The translations under genes and the position numbers were made by a program. From Psychrobium sp051201665 (GTDB lineage Bacteria; Pseudomonadota; Gammaproteobacteria; Enterobacterales; Psychrobiaceae): a stretch of DNA of 64,000 nt. The DNA lies in the NCBI RefSeq assembly GCF_051201665.1, contig NZ_CP179210.1, positions 1,116,001-1,180,000 on the forward strand, written 5' to 3'. Position 1 is the first letter of the stretch. Every line of letters starts with the position of its first letter. The notes under the pieces are model-generated. The model was not told where the DNA came from. It searched no databases and saw only the letters and a list, made by a program, of their open reading frames with translations. Shown one piece after another: positions 8,922-17,642 of this stretch.

Positions 8922-10213
8922 AGATATTAAAAGTAATTCATGGTTATCCGATGCTTTATAATGCAGGTTCTGAAGTTTACTCACAAACAATTTGTCATGG
9001 TTTGGTTAAACAAGGGCATGAAGTACACGTATTTACCCGTGAGGAAGACGCCTTTAGGCCAGATGGTGATATTCGTATTAGTTATGATGCTGATGTACCA
9101 GAAATCAAATTACATTTAGTCAATAACCCTCGCCATAGAGATAGATATCGTTTAGGCATTATTGATGAAAAATTTGCCGCACTCCTTGATGAGCTAAACC
9201 CTGATATTGTCCATATTGGGCATTTAAATCACCTTTCTACATCGTTAGTTTTTGAAGCCAAAAAACGCAATATTCCTATTGTTTATACGCTCCATGATTA
9301 TTGGTTAATGTGTCCTAGAGGGCAGTTTATGCAAATGCACTCTGCTGATGATAATTTGTGGGCGGCTTGTGAAGGGCAAGAAAATAAAAAATGTGCAACC
9401 AAGTGTTATGCCCGTTATTTTTCTGGTGACGATGAAGAATGTGAACTTGATATTGCATACTGGGAGAACTGGGTTGCACGCCGTATGAGGCATGTTAAAG
9501 ACGTTGTATCTCAGGTGGATTTATTTATTTCACCTGCCAAGTATTTAAAAAACCGGTATGAGCAAGACTTTGGTTTGCCCAAGGAAAAAAGTATTTATAT
9601 TGATTATGGGTTTGATCGGTCTCGTATGGCTGGCAGAGACCGTACCGATGATGAGCCCTTTACGTTTGGGTATATCGGTACTCATATTCCGGCTAAGGGT
9701 ATCCATCAGTTAATTGAGGCTTTTGGTCAATTAAAAGGTGATGCCATTTTACGTATTTGGGGTCGTGATCGCGGTCAAGATTCGCGTGCATTACGTGCCA
9801 TTGCAGCAACGTTGCCTGAAGAAAAACAAAAGAGTATTCAATGGATGCCAGAATACAAAAATCAGCATATTGCTCAGGATGTATTCAGCAAAGCTGATGC
9901 CATTGTTACCCCCTCTGTTTGGGTAGAAAACTCACCCTTGGTAATCCATGAAGCACAGCAGTCAAGAGTGCCGGTAATAACGGCCAATGCGGGAGGAATG
10001 GGAGAGTATGTAATTGATGGTTTAAATGGCCTTACATATGAACACCGCAATACTGACGAACTTGCCCAAAAAATGCAGTTAATGGTTGATGATCCTGAAC
10101 TTGCAAAAACATTAGGTGCAAAAGGATATGCATATAGCGACGACGGAGAAATCCCTTGTATTGATCAGCATATACTTGATTTAGAGGCGTGTTATAAGGG
10201 ATTGTTACAGTGA
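8918..10213 (+). CDS. Glycosyltransferase family 4
   Basis: The 431-residue GT-B glycosyltransferase has an N-terminal acceptor domain (MKILKVIHGYP start, AGSEVYSQ loop). A Cys-rich insertion near residues 128-170 (HDYWLMCPRGQF, CEGQENKKCATKC) is seen in many GT4 enzymes. The C-terminal nucleotide-sugar domain holds FGYIGTHIPAKGIHQLI and the E-x7-E-like block NSPLVIHEAQQSRVPVI. It would transfer a sugar with retention of configuration. No signal peptide or membrane helix is visible, so it should be cytosolic. It overlaps both neighbours by four bases. Donor and acceptor are unknown. Confidence 0.85.
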   Translation: MKILKVIHGYPMLYNAGSEVYSQTICHGLVKQGHEVHVFTREEDAFRPDGDIRISYDADVPEIKLHLVNNPRHRDRYRLGIIDEKFAALLDELNPDIVHIGHLNHLSTSLVFEAKKRNIPIVYTLHDYWLMCPRGQFMQMHSADDNLWAACEGQENKKCATKCYARYFSGDDEECELDIAYWENWVARRMRHVKDVVSQVDLFISPAKYLKNRYEQDFGLPKEKSIYIDYGFDRSRMAGRDRTDDEPFTFGYIGTHIPAKGIHQLIEAFGQLKGDAILRIWGRDRGQDSRALRAIAATLPEEKQKSIQWMPEYKNQHIAQDVFSKADAIVTPSVWVENSPLVIHEAQQSRVPVITANAGGMGEYVIDGLNGLTYEHRNTDELAQKMQLMVDDPELAKTLGAKGYAYSDDGEIPCIDQHILDLEACYKGLLQ

Positions 10214-11235
10214 ATAATACTGACTTTTGGCGTATTACACTTGATACCAACCCAGATACATGCAACTTAAATTGCATAATGTGTGAAGATCATTCTCCTT
10301 ATTCAGATAGCCCTAAGGTGCGAAAAAAACAGGGAAGATTACGCCCAAATATGGATAGGGATATGCTTGAACGCGTTATTAGAGACGCAGCTAATATGGG
10401 CATTAAAGAAGTGATCCCCTCTACTATGGGGGAGCCATTACTTTATCCTCATTTTGATGTGTTTCTAGATTTATGTCATGAACTCAAATTGTCATTAAAT
10501 CTGACGACTAATGGTACTTTTCCAAGCCCAGATAAACACCAAAATGTTGAATACTGGGCAAATCGCATTGTGCCAATAGGAAGTGATGTAAAAATATCAT
10601 GGAATGGAGCAAGCGAGCATACCCATAAACAAATTATGTTGGGTGCTAAGTTGTCTCAGCATATTGAAAATGCGCAACGATTTATTGCAGTGAGAGATGA
10701 GTGGGCAGATCAACATTATTGCTCAATGACAATGCAACTAACGTTTTTAAGAAGTAATTTAGACGAAATACCCGATATGCTTGATTTAGCAATTGAGTTA
10801 GGTTTTGACCGTATTAAGGGCCATCAGTTATGGGCGCATTTTGATGAAATTGCCAATGAAAACCTCAGAAACGATATTGTTTTTGCTGAGCGTTGGAACC
10901 AAGTTGTTCAATACTGCAAAAAGCGTGTTGCAAAGCATAATGAAACTGCATTACGGCCATTTAAATTAGATAATTTTTCTGAACTTCATTTAGATAATCT
11001 TGATGATATTGCGCCGAATGGGCATTGTCCTTTTTTAGGTAAAGAAATTTGGATTGACCCAACTGGGCGCTTTAATGTGTGCTGTGCACCAGACCAAGAA
11101 CGTAAGACTTTGGGAGACTTTGGTTCGGTTTCAAATGAATCACTTTCTAAATTGGCGAGCAGTAAAAAATACACAGAATTAATGGCTAGTTACCAAGATA
11201 ACACTCTGTGTAAGCAATGCACAATGAGGCGATAA
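10210..11235 (+). CDS. Radical SAM enzyme with C-terminal SPASM-type cluster domain
   Basis: The 341-residue protein starts at a GTG overlapping the previous stop (GTGA). The [4Fe-4S]/SAM motif is C18-x3-C22-x2-C25, and GEPLLYPH near residue 76 fits the GGE-like SAM-binding motif. The C-terminal part has cysteines at about 273, 291, 292, 334 and 337 in a SPASM or twitch arrangement for one or two auxiliary Fe-S clusters. Such enzymes modify peptides (PqqE, AlbA types) or oxidise sugars and aminocyclitols (BtrN type). No precursor-peptide gene was found nearby, and the neighbours are sugar enzymes, so a carbohydrate substrate is the better guess. Confidence 0.85.
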   Translation: MNNTDFWRITLDTNPDTCNLNCIMCEDHSPYSDSPKVRKKQGRLRPNMDRDMLERVIRDAANMGIKEVIPSTMGEPLLYPHFDVFLDLCHELKLSLNLTTNGTFPSPDKHQNVEYWANRIVPIGSDVKISWNGASEHTHKQIMLGAKLSQHIENAQRFIAVRDEWADQHYCSMTMQLTFLRSNLDEIPDMLDLAIELGFDRIKGHQLWAHFDEIANENLRNDIVFAERWNQVVQYCKKRVAKHNETALRPFKLDNFSELHLDNLDDIAPNGHCPFLGKEIWIDPTGRFNVCCAPDQERKTLGDFGSVSNESLSKLASSKKYTELMASYQDNTLCKQCTMRR

Positions 11236-11237
11236 TA

Positions 11238-12905
11238 ATGTCTAATTTTAAAAAATTATCTATATCACAAGATGGTCGCTATCATACCTTAGCTGATAAC
11301 TCCCAAGCTTACACCGAGCGATTTGATGAGGTTTTATCATTTCACTTAGTTGAAAATAAATACCAAGTTGCACCTGTATTAATAGGAAATAAGGCGTGGC
11401 ATATAGGCGAGGGCGGGAAAGCTATTTACACGCCTACATTTGATAGAACATTTGGTTTTTATTGTGATAGAGCTGCTGTGGTAGATGGCGCTAATTGGTT
11501 TCATATTACACCTGATGGTTTGCCAGCTTATAATGAGCGTTATGATTTTGTTGGTAACTTTCAACAAGATGTTGCGGTTGTGTGCGATAAAAATGGCTAT
11601 TACTTTCATATAAATAAGCGTGGTGAACCACTTTACACAAATAAGTGGCATTATTGCGGCGATTTCAGAGAAGGCATTGCGGTTGTTCAAGACAGCAATG
11701 GCTTAAGCACTCACATTAATTGCGATGGTGAGTTTATTCACTCTCAATGGTTTTTAGATTTAGATGTGTTTCACAAAGGTTTTGCTAGAGCTAAAAACTC
11801 GAATGGTTGGCAACATATCAACAGAGCAGGTAAGCCAATATATACTCAACAATACGCTAGTATTGAACCTTTTTATAACGGATTTGCAAGAGTAGAAACC
11901 TTTGATGGTGCGCTTCATATCATTGATGAAAAAGGGCAATTTAAGCGAGAGTTAAGAGTGCGGCAGTCGAATGATTTTGCAAGCCTATCTGCCGATATGG
12001 TGGGGTATTGGCGAACTTTTACCATTGCGGCAGCAGCAGAACTAAATGTGTTTGATCATTTACCTGCCACGGCTGAGTCACTTTCACAAAAAACGTGTAC
12101 GATTGAATCACGTATGTTTCGTCTTTTAAGCGCATTGGGTGAATTAGAACTTGTAGAACTTAAAGGTGATATGTGGTCTTTACTTCCAAAAGCATATTAT
12201 CTCACAACAGATCATCCTAAATCTCTTGTGACGGCTGCAACTGAATATCGAGATGAGTTACTTCAAAGATGGTACGACTTAGTTTCATTGATGAAGCAAG
12301 ACGTAAATACCTCTGATATTTTCCAGAAAATAGCGAACAGTAAAGAACATACTGAAAAGCATCATAAAATGCTTAGAAGTTATGCATTAGAAGATTACAA
12401 AAAATTAATTCCGAGTCTTGATATTGCAAGCGGTGATACAGTTTTTGATGCAGCGGGTGGTGACGGTATGTTAGCGCAACTTGTACAAAACCAGTTCACA
12501 GATTGTAATGTGATTTTAGGCGACCTCGATGCAGTGGTTAAGTTAAGTAAATTCAAAAATAAAACCTCATTTGATCTATTTAAAAAATGGCCGCTCAAAG
12601 CTAATAAAATATTGTTAGCAAGAGTGCTACATGATTGGAATGACAATGATGCGATAAATATTCTATCCAATGCGTGTGGTTCTATGTGCGCTGAAGGTGC
12701 GATTTATGTTTTTGAAATGGTGCGAGAAACAACTGGATTTGGCGGTTCTTTATGTGATTTACACTTACTCACTGTTACCGGTGGAGAAGAGCGCACCAAG
12801 GCACAGTTTGAGGCTTTGTTTGATAAAGCAGGCTTATATATCGATGCCGAAATTAACCATTCAAGTTTAGTTACGGTAATGAAATTAAAACGCAAGGTAG
12901 TATGA
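11238..12905 (+). CDS. WG-repeat domain fused to a SAM-dependent O-methyltransferase
   Basis: The start at 11238 is preferred to the in-frame ATG at 11217. GAGG at 11226-11229 is well spaced, and the earlier ATG lies inside the radical SAM gene. The 555-residue protein has about six WG-type repeats in residues 10-240, with recurring units such as NWFHITPDGLPAY, YYFHINKRGEPLY and GWQHINRAGKPIY. These should form a beta-propeller or solenoid. Residues 250-555 are a plant/bacterial O-methyltransferase: helical dimerisation region, VFDAAGGDGM (403-412, SAM motif I) and LHDWND (464-469, signature of the family, with the usual catalytic His). I know of no described enzyme with this fusion. Its ATGA overlaps the next gene. 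Confidence 0.85.
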   Translation: MSNFKKLSISQDGRYHTLADNSQAYTERFDEVLSFHLVENKYQVAPVLIGNKAWHIGEGGKAIYTPTFDRTFGFYCDRAAVVDGANWFHITPDGLPAYNERYDFVGNFQQDVAVVCDKNGYYFHINKRGEPLYTNKWHYCGDFREGIAVVQDSNGLSTHINCDGEFIHSQWFLDLDVFHKGFARAKNSNGWQHINRAGKPIYTQQYASIEPFYNGFARVETFDGALHIIDEKGQFKRELRVRQSNDFASLSADMVGYWRTFTIAAAAELNVFDHLPATAESLSQKTCTIESRMFRLLSALGELELVELKGDMWSLLPKAYYLTTDHPKSLVTAATEYRDELLQRWYDLVSLMKQDVNTSDIFQKIANSKEHTEKHHKMLRSYALEDYKKLIPSLDIASGDTVFDAAGGDGMLAQLVQNQFTDCNVILGDLDAVVKLSKFKNKTSFDLFKKWPLKANKILLARVLHDWNDNDAINILSNACGSMCAEGAIYVFEMVRETTGFGGSLCDLHLLTVTGGEERTKAQFEALFDKAGLYIDAEINHSSLVTVMKLKRKVV

Positions 12906-13495
12906 AAAAATTAATAATTGTAAGACATGCAGAGCGGCCTGAAATTTTACCTAATACAGTGGGTAATGATGTAATGTTAACTGACAGAGGTATTGAACAG
13001 AGTAAAATATTTGCTTCTCTAATTGATTTACCTCTAATTAGCGTCAAATCAAGCCCAATAGGTCGTTGCGTTCAGACTGCTAGCCTAATTGCGCAATCAT
13101 TAGATTTTAAAACTGAGTACATTGAACAGTGTAAACTGCTTGGTGATCCTGGCTTTATTATTGAAGACGGGGAGTTAGCCTGGCAGCATTGGCTTAATAA
13201 AGGTCATGATGCGGTCAATCAGCATTTAATATCTGGTGAGGAAAAATGGGCAGGCTTTTATAACTTAGATGTTGCCTCACAAAATGTGTTTAGTGAAATA
13301 AAGCAATTGTTAAGTAATTCGCCCTCAGGCACACATCTTTGGGTTACGCATGACACGATATTAGCAACCTTATCATCAAGAATTGGTGGTAATAGTTTTA
13401 CTCTGCAAGATTGGCCTGCGTTTCTCGGTTATTTAGAGATAACGCTTGACGATGAAAAGATACTTATTAACTATGTGCAAAGCCCAAAATTATAA
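12902..13495 (+). CDS. Histidine phosphatase superfamily protein
   Basis: The 197-residue protein has the phosphohistidine motif at its N terminus (VRHAERPE, R8-H9), a second arginine in SPIGRCVQT (R55) and the second histidine at H150 (VTHDT). These are the core residues of the phosphoglycerate mutase/SixA-like phosphatases. It ends the five-gene operon, overlapping the methyltransferase gene by ATGA. In a sugar or small-molecule pathway it may remove a phosphate from an intermediate, as histidine-branch phosphatases do in heptose pathways. The substrate is unknown. No signal peptide is visible. Confidence 0.82.
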   Translation: MKKLIIVRHAERPEILPNTVGNDVMLTDRGIEQSKIFASLIDLPLISVKSSPIGRCVQTASLIAQSLDFKTEYIEQCKLLGDPGFIIEDGELAWQHWLNKGHDAVNQHLISGEEKWAGFYNLDVASQNVFSEIKQLLSNSPSGTHLWVTHDTILATLSSRIGGNSFTLQDWPAFLGYLEITLDDEKILINYVQSPKL

Positions 13496-13513
13496 GAAGA
13501 AGGTATATCAGGG

Positions 13514-14326
13514 ATGAAATATAACGCAACGGTAAATTTTAAAGAAGAATTCAGTGCAAAAATTCCCGCGCTAACACTGTTAAATAATTTGGGCTATACA
13601 TTTATTTCACCAAGTGAATGTGAAGCGTTACGTGGTAATACCTTCGCAAGCGAAAAGAAAAGCACTCATCAGGTTATTTTACTGCCAGTAATGCGTGCAT
13701 TTTTAGCAAAGCAAACATTTTCATTTGCGGGCAAGCAGCATAATTTATCAGAAGCGGCAATTGATAAGGTTATGCATGAGCTGAATCCTGCTATGAACTT
13801 AGGGTTAAAAGCAGCGAATGAGAAAATTTACAATGCGCTGATGTATGGCGTGAGCGTTACTGAATTTATAGAGGGTAAAAAAGCCTCACCTACGATTAAA
13901 CTAATTGATTGGCAAAGTATTGCTAATAACCAATTTCATTATACTGAAGAGTTGGTTGTACAAAATGCAGACGGTACAGGAACACGCAGACCTGACATAG
14001 TGTGTTTTGTAAATGGTTTGCCACTTGTTGTGATTGAAGCAAAACGCCCAGATTCAAATAAAGAAGGTAAATCAACCAATGTTGACGCAATTTCTCAGCA
14101 TATTCGCAATCAAAGGCAAGATGAAATTCCTCACTTATATGCTTATAGCCAATTACTGTTAGCAATAAACGGCTATGAAGGGCTATATGCGACGTGCGGT
14201 ACACAAGATAAATTTTGGGCGAAGTGGAAGGAAGAACAAATACCTGAAGCTGAGATTGTAAGGCTTAAAAACCACAAGCTTGGTGGTGAACAATTAAATA
14301 CGTTATTTAATCATCGCCTAAATAAA
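13514..14326 (+). pseudogene. hsdR: Type I restriction enzyme R subunit, N-terminal remnant
   Basis: About 270 residues of the HsdR N-terminal nuclease domain remain, including the PD-(D/E)xK core RRPDIVCF...VVIEAKRP near residues 157-178. Normal HsdR is about 1000 residues with helicase motifs. Here the frame runs into the RAYT element left end (AGGGTCAGGTTAAA at 14327), and the helicase part is absent from the window. No hsdM or hsdS was seen. The fragment cannot restrict DNA. It starts 18 bases after the histidine phosphatase stop, so it may still be transcribed with that operon, but it is probably unrelated in function. Confidence 0.85.
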
Positions 14327-14397
14327 AGGGTCAGGTTAAATTTAAATAACTCGTCTATGCTTTCATGAGTAGTCATTTGTTATGAGGAGTTATTCAA

Positions 14398-15099
14398 TTG
14401 GCCAGATTACCACGAGTTAGCCCAATCGGTGTGCCCCAGCACATAATTCAACGAGGAAATAATCACCAAGTGTGCTTTGCTAGCGAGCAGGATTTTGCAG
14501 CTTACGCAGGATGGTTGAAGGACTATTCAAGTAAATTTGAGGTAGCGATTCATGCATGGGTCTTTATGACTAATCATGTTCATTTGTTATGTACTCCGCT
14601 TAATCACAATGCTATTAGTCAAATGATGCAAGGCCTTGGTCGCCAGTATGTTAGATACTTTAATCATAGCTATAAACGAACGGGAACGTTATGGGAAGGG
14701 CGCTATAAATCTTGTTTAGTGCAAGAAGAAGAGTACCTCTTACAGTTGTATCGATACATTGAACACAATCCAGTTAGAGCGAAAATGGTTGAGGATCCAG
14801 CTGATTACGCGTGGTCGAGCTACCAAATTAATGGGCTGGGTAAAGAATCATCATTATGTACACCGCATTCACTTTATATTAGGTTAGGAAAGGATGAGGA
14901 CGATAGGCAATGAGCGTATCGTGATCTTTTTAAACATCATGTTGATAATAAGCTCATCACTAATATTAGAGATAGCGTTAATCGAGGGATGGCAATTGGC
15001 AGTGAACAATTTAAGCGCGAAATAGAATTGTTAACGGGTCGCAGAATGCAACCAAAGAAAAGAGGTCGACCGTTAGGTTGGAAGAAAGATGAAGTGTAG
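14398..15099 (+). pseudogene. REP-associated tyrosine transposase copy 1, with nonsense codon
   Basis: This is a Y1/HUH single-strand transposase of the RAYT group. HVH (residues 60-62 in TNHVHLL) binds metal, and the tyrosine near 118-120 (LYRYIEHNP) is the likely nucleophile. Translation appears to start at TTG, with GAGGAG upstream. Compared with the two intact copies (233 residues), a TGC codon has become TGA at 14911-14913, leaving 171 residues. The last 61 codons remain readable to 15099. The HUH core is complete, so partial activity cannot be excluded, but the basic C terminus is lost. Confidence 0.88.
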
Positions 15100-15163
15100 T
15101 TTTATTTTAACCTGACCCTAATATAATGTGTGCTAGAAATGAAAGCGAAGGAAAGCTACTGCC

Positions 15164-15580
15164 ATGAAAAAATTATCCCTCTTAATTACTGCATGTTTAT
15201 TTCTCCTTTTAGGAGGAAATGCAGCGCACGCAGTCACCGTTCAACAAGCGTTCTTGAAACAACAAAGCGACGTTCAAGTTAAAGGCTCTGGAACCGTCGT
15301 TCGTATTTTTAGTGACGACCTTGAAGGCTCCCGCCATCAGAAGTTCATCCTCAAGTTATCATCAGGTCAAACAATTCTTATCGCCCATAACATCGATTTA
15401 GCCCCACGAATTAATACTATCGCGAAAGGTGATTTTGCTATCGCGAAAGGTAATTTTGTGCAGTTTCACGGTGAATATGAATGGAGCAAAAAAGGTGGTG
15501 TCGTACATTGGACACATCACGATCCCCGAGGTCGCCATGTTGGTGGTTGGCTTAAACATCAAGGGAAGGTTTATCAGTAA
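15164..15580 (+). CDS. DUF3465 secreted protein, passenger copy A
   Basis: The 138-residue protein has a signal peptide ending in AAHA and a small OB-fold-like domain. Features include GSGTVVRIFSDDLEGSRHQK, QTILIAHNIDLAPR and the C-terminal signature HHDPRGRHVGGWLKHQGK of DUF3465. Function is unknown, with a periplasmic or outer location expected. The protein is identical to the one at 28541-28957, and both follow a RAYT gene at the same distance, so it moves with the element. A GAAGGAAAG stretch precedes the ATG. Confidence 0.88.
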   Translation: MKKLSLLITACLFLLLGGNAAHAVTVQQAFLKQQSDVQVKGSGTVVRIFSDDLEGSRHQKFILKLSSGQTILIAHNIDLAPRINTIAKGDFAIAKGNFVQFHGEYEWSKKGGVVHWTHHDPRGRHVGGWLKHQGKVYQ

Positions 15581-15627
15581 GTTTGAAGAGGGTGGACGAT
15601 AAATTACTGATTAAGTGATTGTTTATT

Positions 15628-15714
15628 TAATTTTAACCTGACTCCATTTAATTATGACTCCATTTAATTAATTATTTTAACCTGACTCCATTTAATTAGA
15701 CTCCATTTAATTAG
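15628..15714 (+). repeat. Shortening tandem array of RAYT right ends
   Basis: Units of ATTTTAACCTGACTCC plus ATTTAATT alternate with partial units lacking their first bases (TGACTCC..., GACTCC...). They resemble the inner right end TTTAACCTGACCCT. The array joins the RAYT/DUF3465 unit to an IS30 remnant. Its spacing is too short and uneven for CRISPR. Confidence 0.75.
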
Positions 15715-15820
15715 TTTCGCCATTTGATTCTGACTCATTCCACTTTTATTTAACGCGTAAATCTGGCATCGTACTTCATAAGTCAGTTGTTTATATGTTT
15801 TCATTGTTGCATCTCTTGCT
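15715..15820 (-). mobile_element. IS30-family transposase, 5' remnant
   Basis: From an ATG at 15804 the minus strand reads MKTYKQLTYEVRCQIYALNK, then SGMSQNQMAKLI. This is the helix-turn-helix N terminus of IS30-family transposases. After about 30 codons the frame enters the RAYT end array, so the remaining 300-odd residues are gone. Confidence 0.7.
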
Positions 15821-15919
15821 GGAGAAAAAGCAATTAGCCTATATTCAGCTGGCTACTTTTTCTACCTAATTCAAGTTATGCACTTATGATTTGAATCTAA
15901 GACATGTAGGAACTTCGTT

Positions 15920-16762
15920 ATGACAAAAATTATAGGTATTGGCATTCTCACCGCGCTTACATGTTTAACTAGTTGCACGGATGAACCATGGCAACCCATC
16001 CCGAAAGAAGGTGATGTGGTGATGTGGAAACATCGCCCTGAATTGATAATAAAAGCGAAATTGGGGCAACGCCGAGAGCACGTTATTACCCACCCTCAAA
16101 CAGACCATCGATTTTATGAGCCTGAATTTGAAACATTTATTGGTCAATTTCCCATCGATTATGATCCGCAACCTTACGCGACATTGACGGAACAAGAATA
16201 TCTTGATTTCGAGGCGGAACTGTCCCAAAAAATCCTGGCGAGAAAGAGCATACATCATATTGAGTTCTACCTAATGTTAAATGGGGCACAGGTTAAGCCA
16301 ACCGATCTAAGGCTCACTTCAGATCAAGCATTAGACGATATTGATCAAATCAAGGTGGAATTGAATGGCCGAGGCATTTTAGCAGATCATAGCAAGACGA
16401 CAAAAGATATGCATGACACCTTTGTCCAAACCAAAGTGAATAAAACATGGCTTCGAGATGAAGGAGCATCGAGTGAGTATGGTCTAGATTGCTACAGAGA
16501 GAATAATGGCAGTAAAGTCTTAGTTATCAGATGCTTCGGAATCTCTGCGTATAAAAAGGCGAGTGGTGTGGTGTTCTCAATTATTGGAAGCGATTGGGTG
16601 TATGCAAGTTCTTATGAATCGATTTACGGTGGCATTGCAATTAAATATCGCATTGATAAGCGTCGACTCAAACAGTGGCGGCAAGTCGATGCGGCGATAT
16701 GGCGTTTGCTAGAACGTTGGAATGTTTCTCCCTTAACAACACCGAATCCACAGCAAAATTAA
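15920..16762 (+). CDS. Predicted lipoprotein of unknown function
   Basis: The 280-residue protein has a lipoprotein signal peptide with lipobox LTSC (C19), followed by Asp/Glu residues (TDEPW), so inner-membrane retention cannot be excluded. The mature part mixes charged and aromatic segments, for example GDVVMWKHRPELIIKAKLGQ and SEYGLDCYRENNGSK. I do not recognise a family. AGGA lies eight bases before the ATG. The gene stands alone between an IS30 remnant and a disrupted small secreted gene, and so belongs to the accessory segment. Confidence 0.65.
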   Translation: MTKIIGIGILTALTCLTSCTDEPWQPIPKEGDVVMWKHRPELIIKAKLGQRREHVITHPQTDHRFYEPEFETFIGQFPIDYDPQPYATLTEQEYLDFEAELSQKILARKSIHHIEFYLMLNGAQVKPTDLRLTSDQALDDIDQIKVELNGRGILADHSKTTKDMHDTFVQTKVNKTWLRDEGASSEYGLDCYRENNGSKVLVIRCFGISAYKKASGVVFSIIGSDWVYASSYESIYGGIAIKYRIDKRRLKQWRQVDAAIWRLLERWNVSPLTTPNPQQN

Positions 16763-16778
16763 TTATAGGAATAATGAC

Positions 16779-16958
16779 ATGACTATTGAATTAACCGCAA
16801 AGCAAATCTCAGATATTAAAGATTTTATTGAGGATGACTTTAATGATCAAAGGAATAAAAACGTTAGTAGGATTGACCTGCCTTGCATTGTCTTTCAATG
16901 CTTTTTCTGCGGCTGGTTGGTCAGGGAAATCAAATATAACTGGTATTTATGTACTTAA
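16779..16958 (+). pseudogene. Short open frame, probable 5' remnant of a lost gene
   Basis: An ATG with well-spaced AGGA (16767-16770) opens a 59-codon frame. The first 23 residues (MTIELTAKQISDIKDFIEDD start) look like a real acidic helical N terminus. The rest is read out of frame through the signal peptide of the next gene. It is probably a truncated gene start fused to foreign sequence. Confidence 0.35.
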
Positions 16959-17195
16959 TGAGAGCACAGCTTTAATTAAGCTACAAAGATTTAGCAACCC
17001 CCATAACTGCAATGTAAACTCAAGTGGCGATGTGATTCTTAATCCATTGACACAAAAAACATGGTTTACAGTTTTCCTTTCTGCATATATGGCTGGGAAA
17101 GAGGTTGATGTTTATGCAATACCGGACTTGGCGGCGATGCTTATCAGGTATTAGTCGATAACAGCCGCGCTCAAGTGACAACAAAGAACGATTAG
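16843..17195 (+). pseudogene. Small secreted protein, probably frameshifted
   Basis: The best start is the ATG at 16843, with AGGA eight bases upstream, giving a signal peptide MIKGIKTLVGLTC...FSAAGWSG. The zero frame stops at 17154 after an odd tail. Moving back one base near 17110 gives CNTGLGGDAYQVLVDNSRAQ, then VTTKND and a stop at 17195, a much more natural end. This suggests a one-base indel between 17103 and 17115. The mature part has no enzyme motif that I recognise. A sequencing error is the main alternative. Confidence 0.5.
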
Positions 17196-17642
17196 CCGCC
17201 TTGATGGCTCTATTCGTTTTGCTTCATAGTGCGTTGGTATTAATGCTCTACGCCGCGCTAGTCGGCGATGCTTGCTCTGAAAGGCTATTATCCAACTTTT
17301 ACATTTCCATGACGACGCCGTTTTGGAATTTATGGATAGGGTCATTTTTAACAAATACCTTCCGAATAAATCCTCACTTAGCCTGTACTGGCATAGAATG
17401 AATTTATGATATTTATCAGTGTTTTAAATTATTTGTGTCACTGTGGCGGTGTTAACATTACTGATGCTTTGTCATTTTCAATAGCAAAGGTGTCTGTTAT
17501 TGATTGTCGCATTGATAATGCAGTCATGTTAATAAATTGTCACGGTTGATTTTTTAATATGGCCACATCATTAATGGAACTAGTATGATGTCTTTTTACG
17601 TGAACTTTTTCGGCTAGTTATCAATTGAGTTTGGTGAGGCAA
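17196..17642. other. Gap with no recognised gene
   Basis: This stretch of about 450 bases has only short frames without ribosome-binding sites or familiar motifs. No repeat, attC-like site or transposon end stood out. It may be decayed accessory sequence. Confidence 0.5.

Larger units (their letters stand above)
14327..15714 (+). mobile_element. RAYT element copy 1 with DUF3465 passenger gene
   Basis: The unit runs from AGGGTCAGGTTAAA (14327-14340) through a tyrosine transposase gene to the inverted end TTTAACCTGACCCT (15106-15119). It then continues with a DUF3465 gene to an array of related ends (15628-15714). An 8-bp stem AATAACTC/GAGTTATT near the left end is REP-like. The unit cuts hsdR on the left and an IS30 transposase gene on the right. 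Copy 3 at 27544 has the same structure including the passenger gene. Confidence 0.75.

Noticed and set aside
13514..14326. Functional restriction-modification defence system
   Set aside because: Only the HsdR N terminus is present; helicase domain, hsdM and hsdS are missing.
17155..17400. Integron attC site near the small secreted gene
   Set aside because: Inverted core sites with GTT and AAC at suitable spacing could not be identified.
17201..17401. 66-codon reading frame
   Set aside because: No ribosome-binding site, no family-like motif, and biased composition. It looks like chance.
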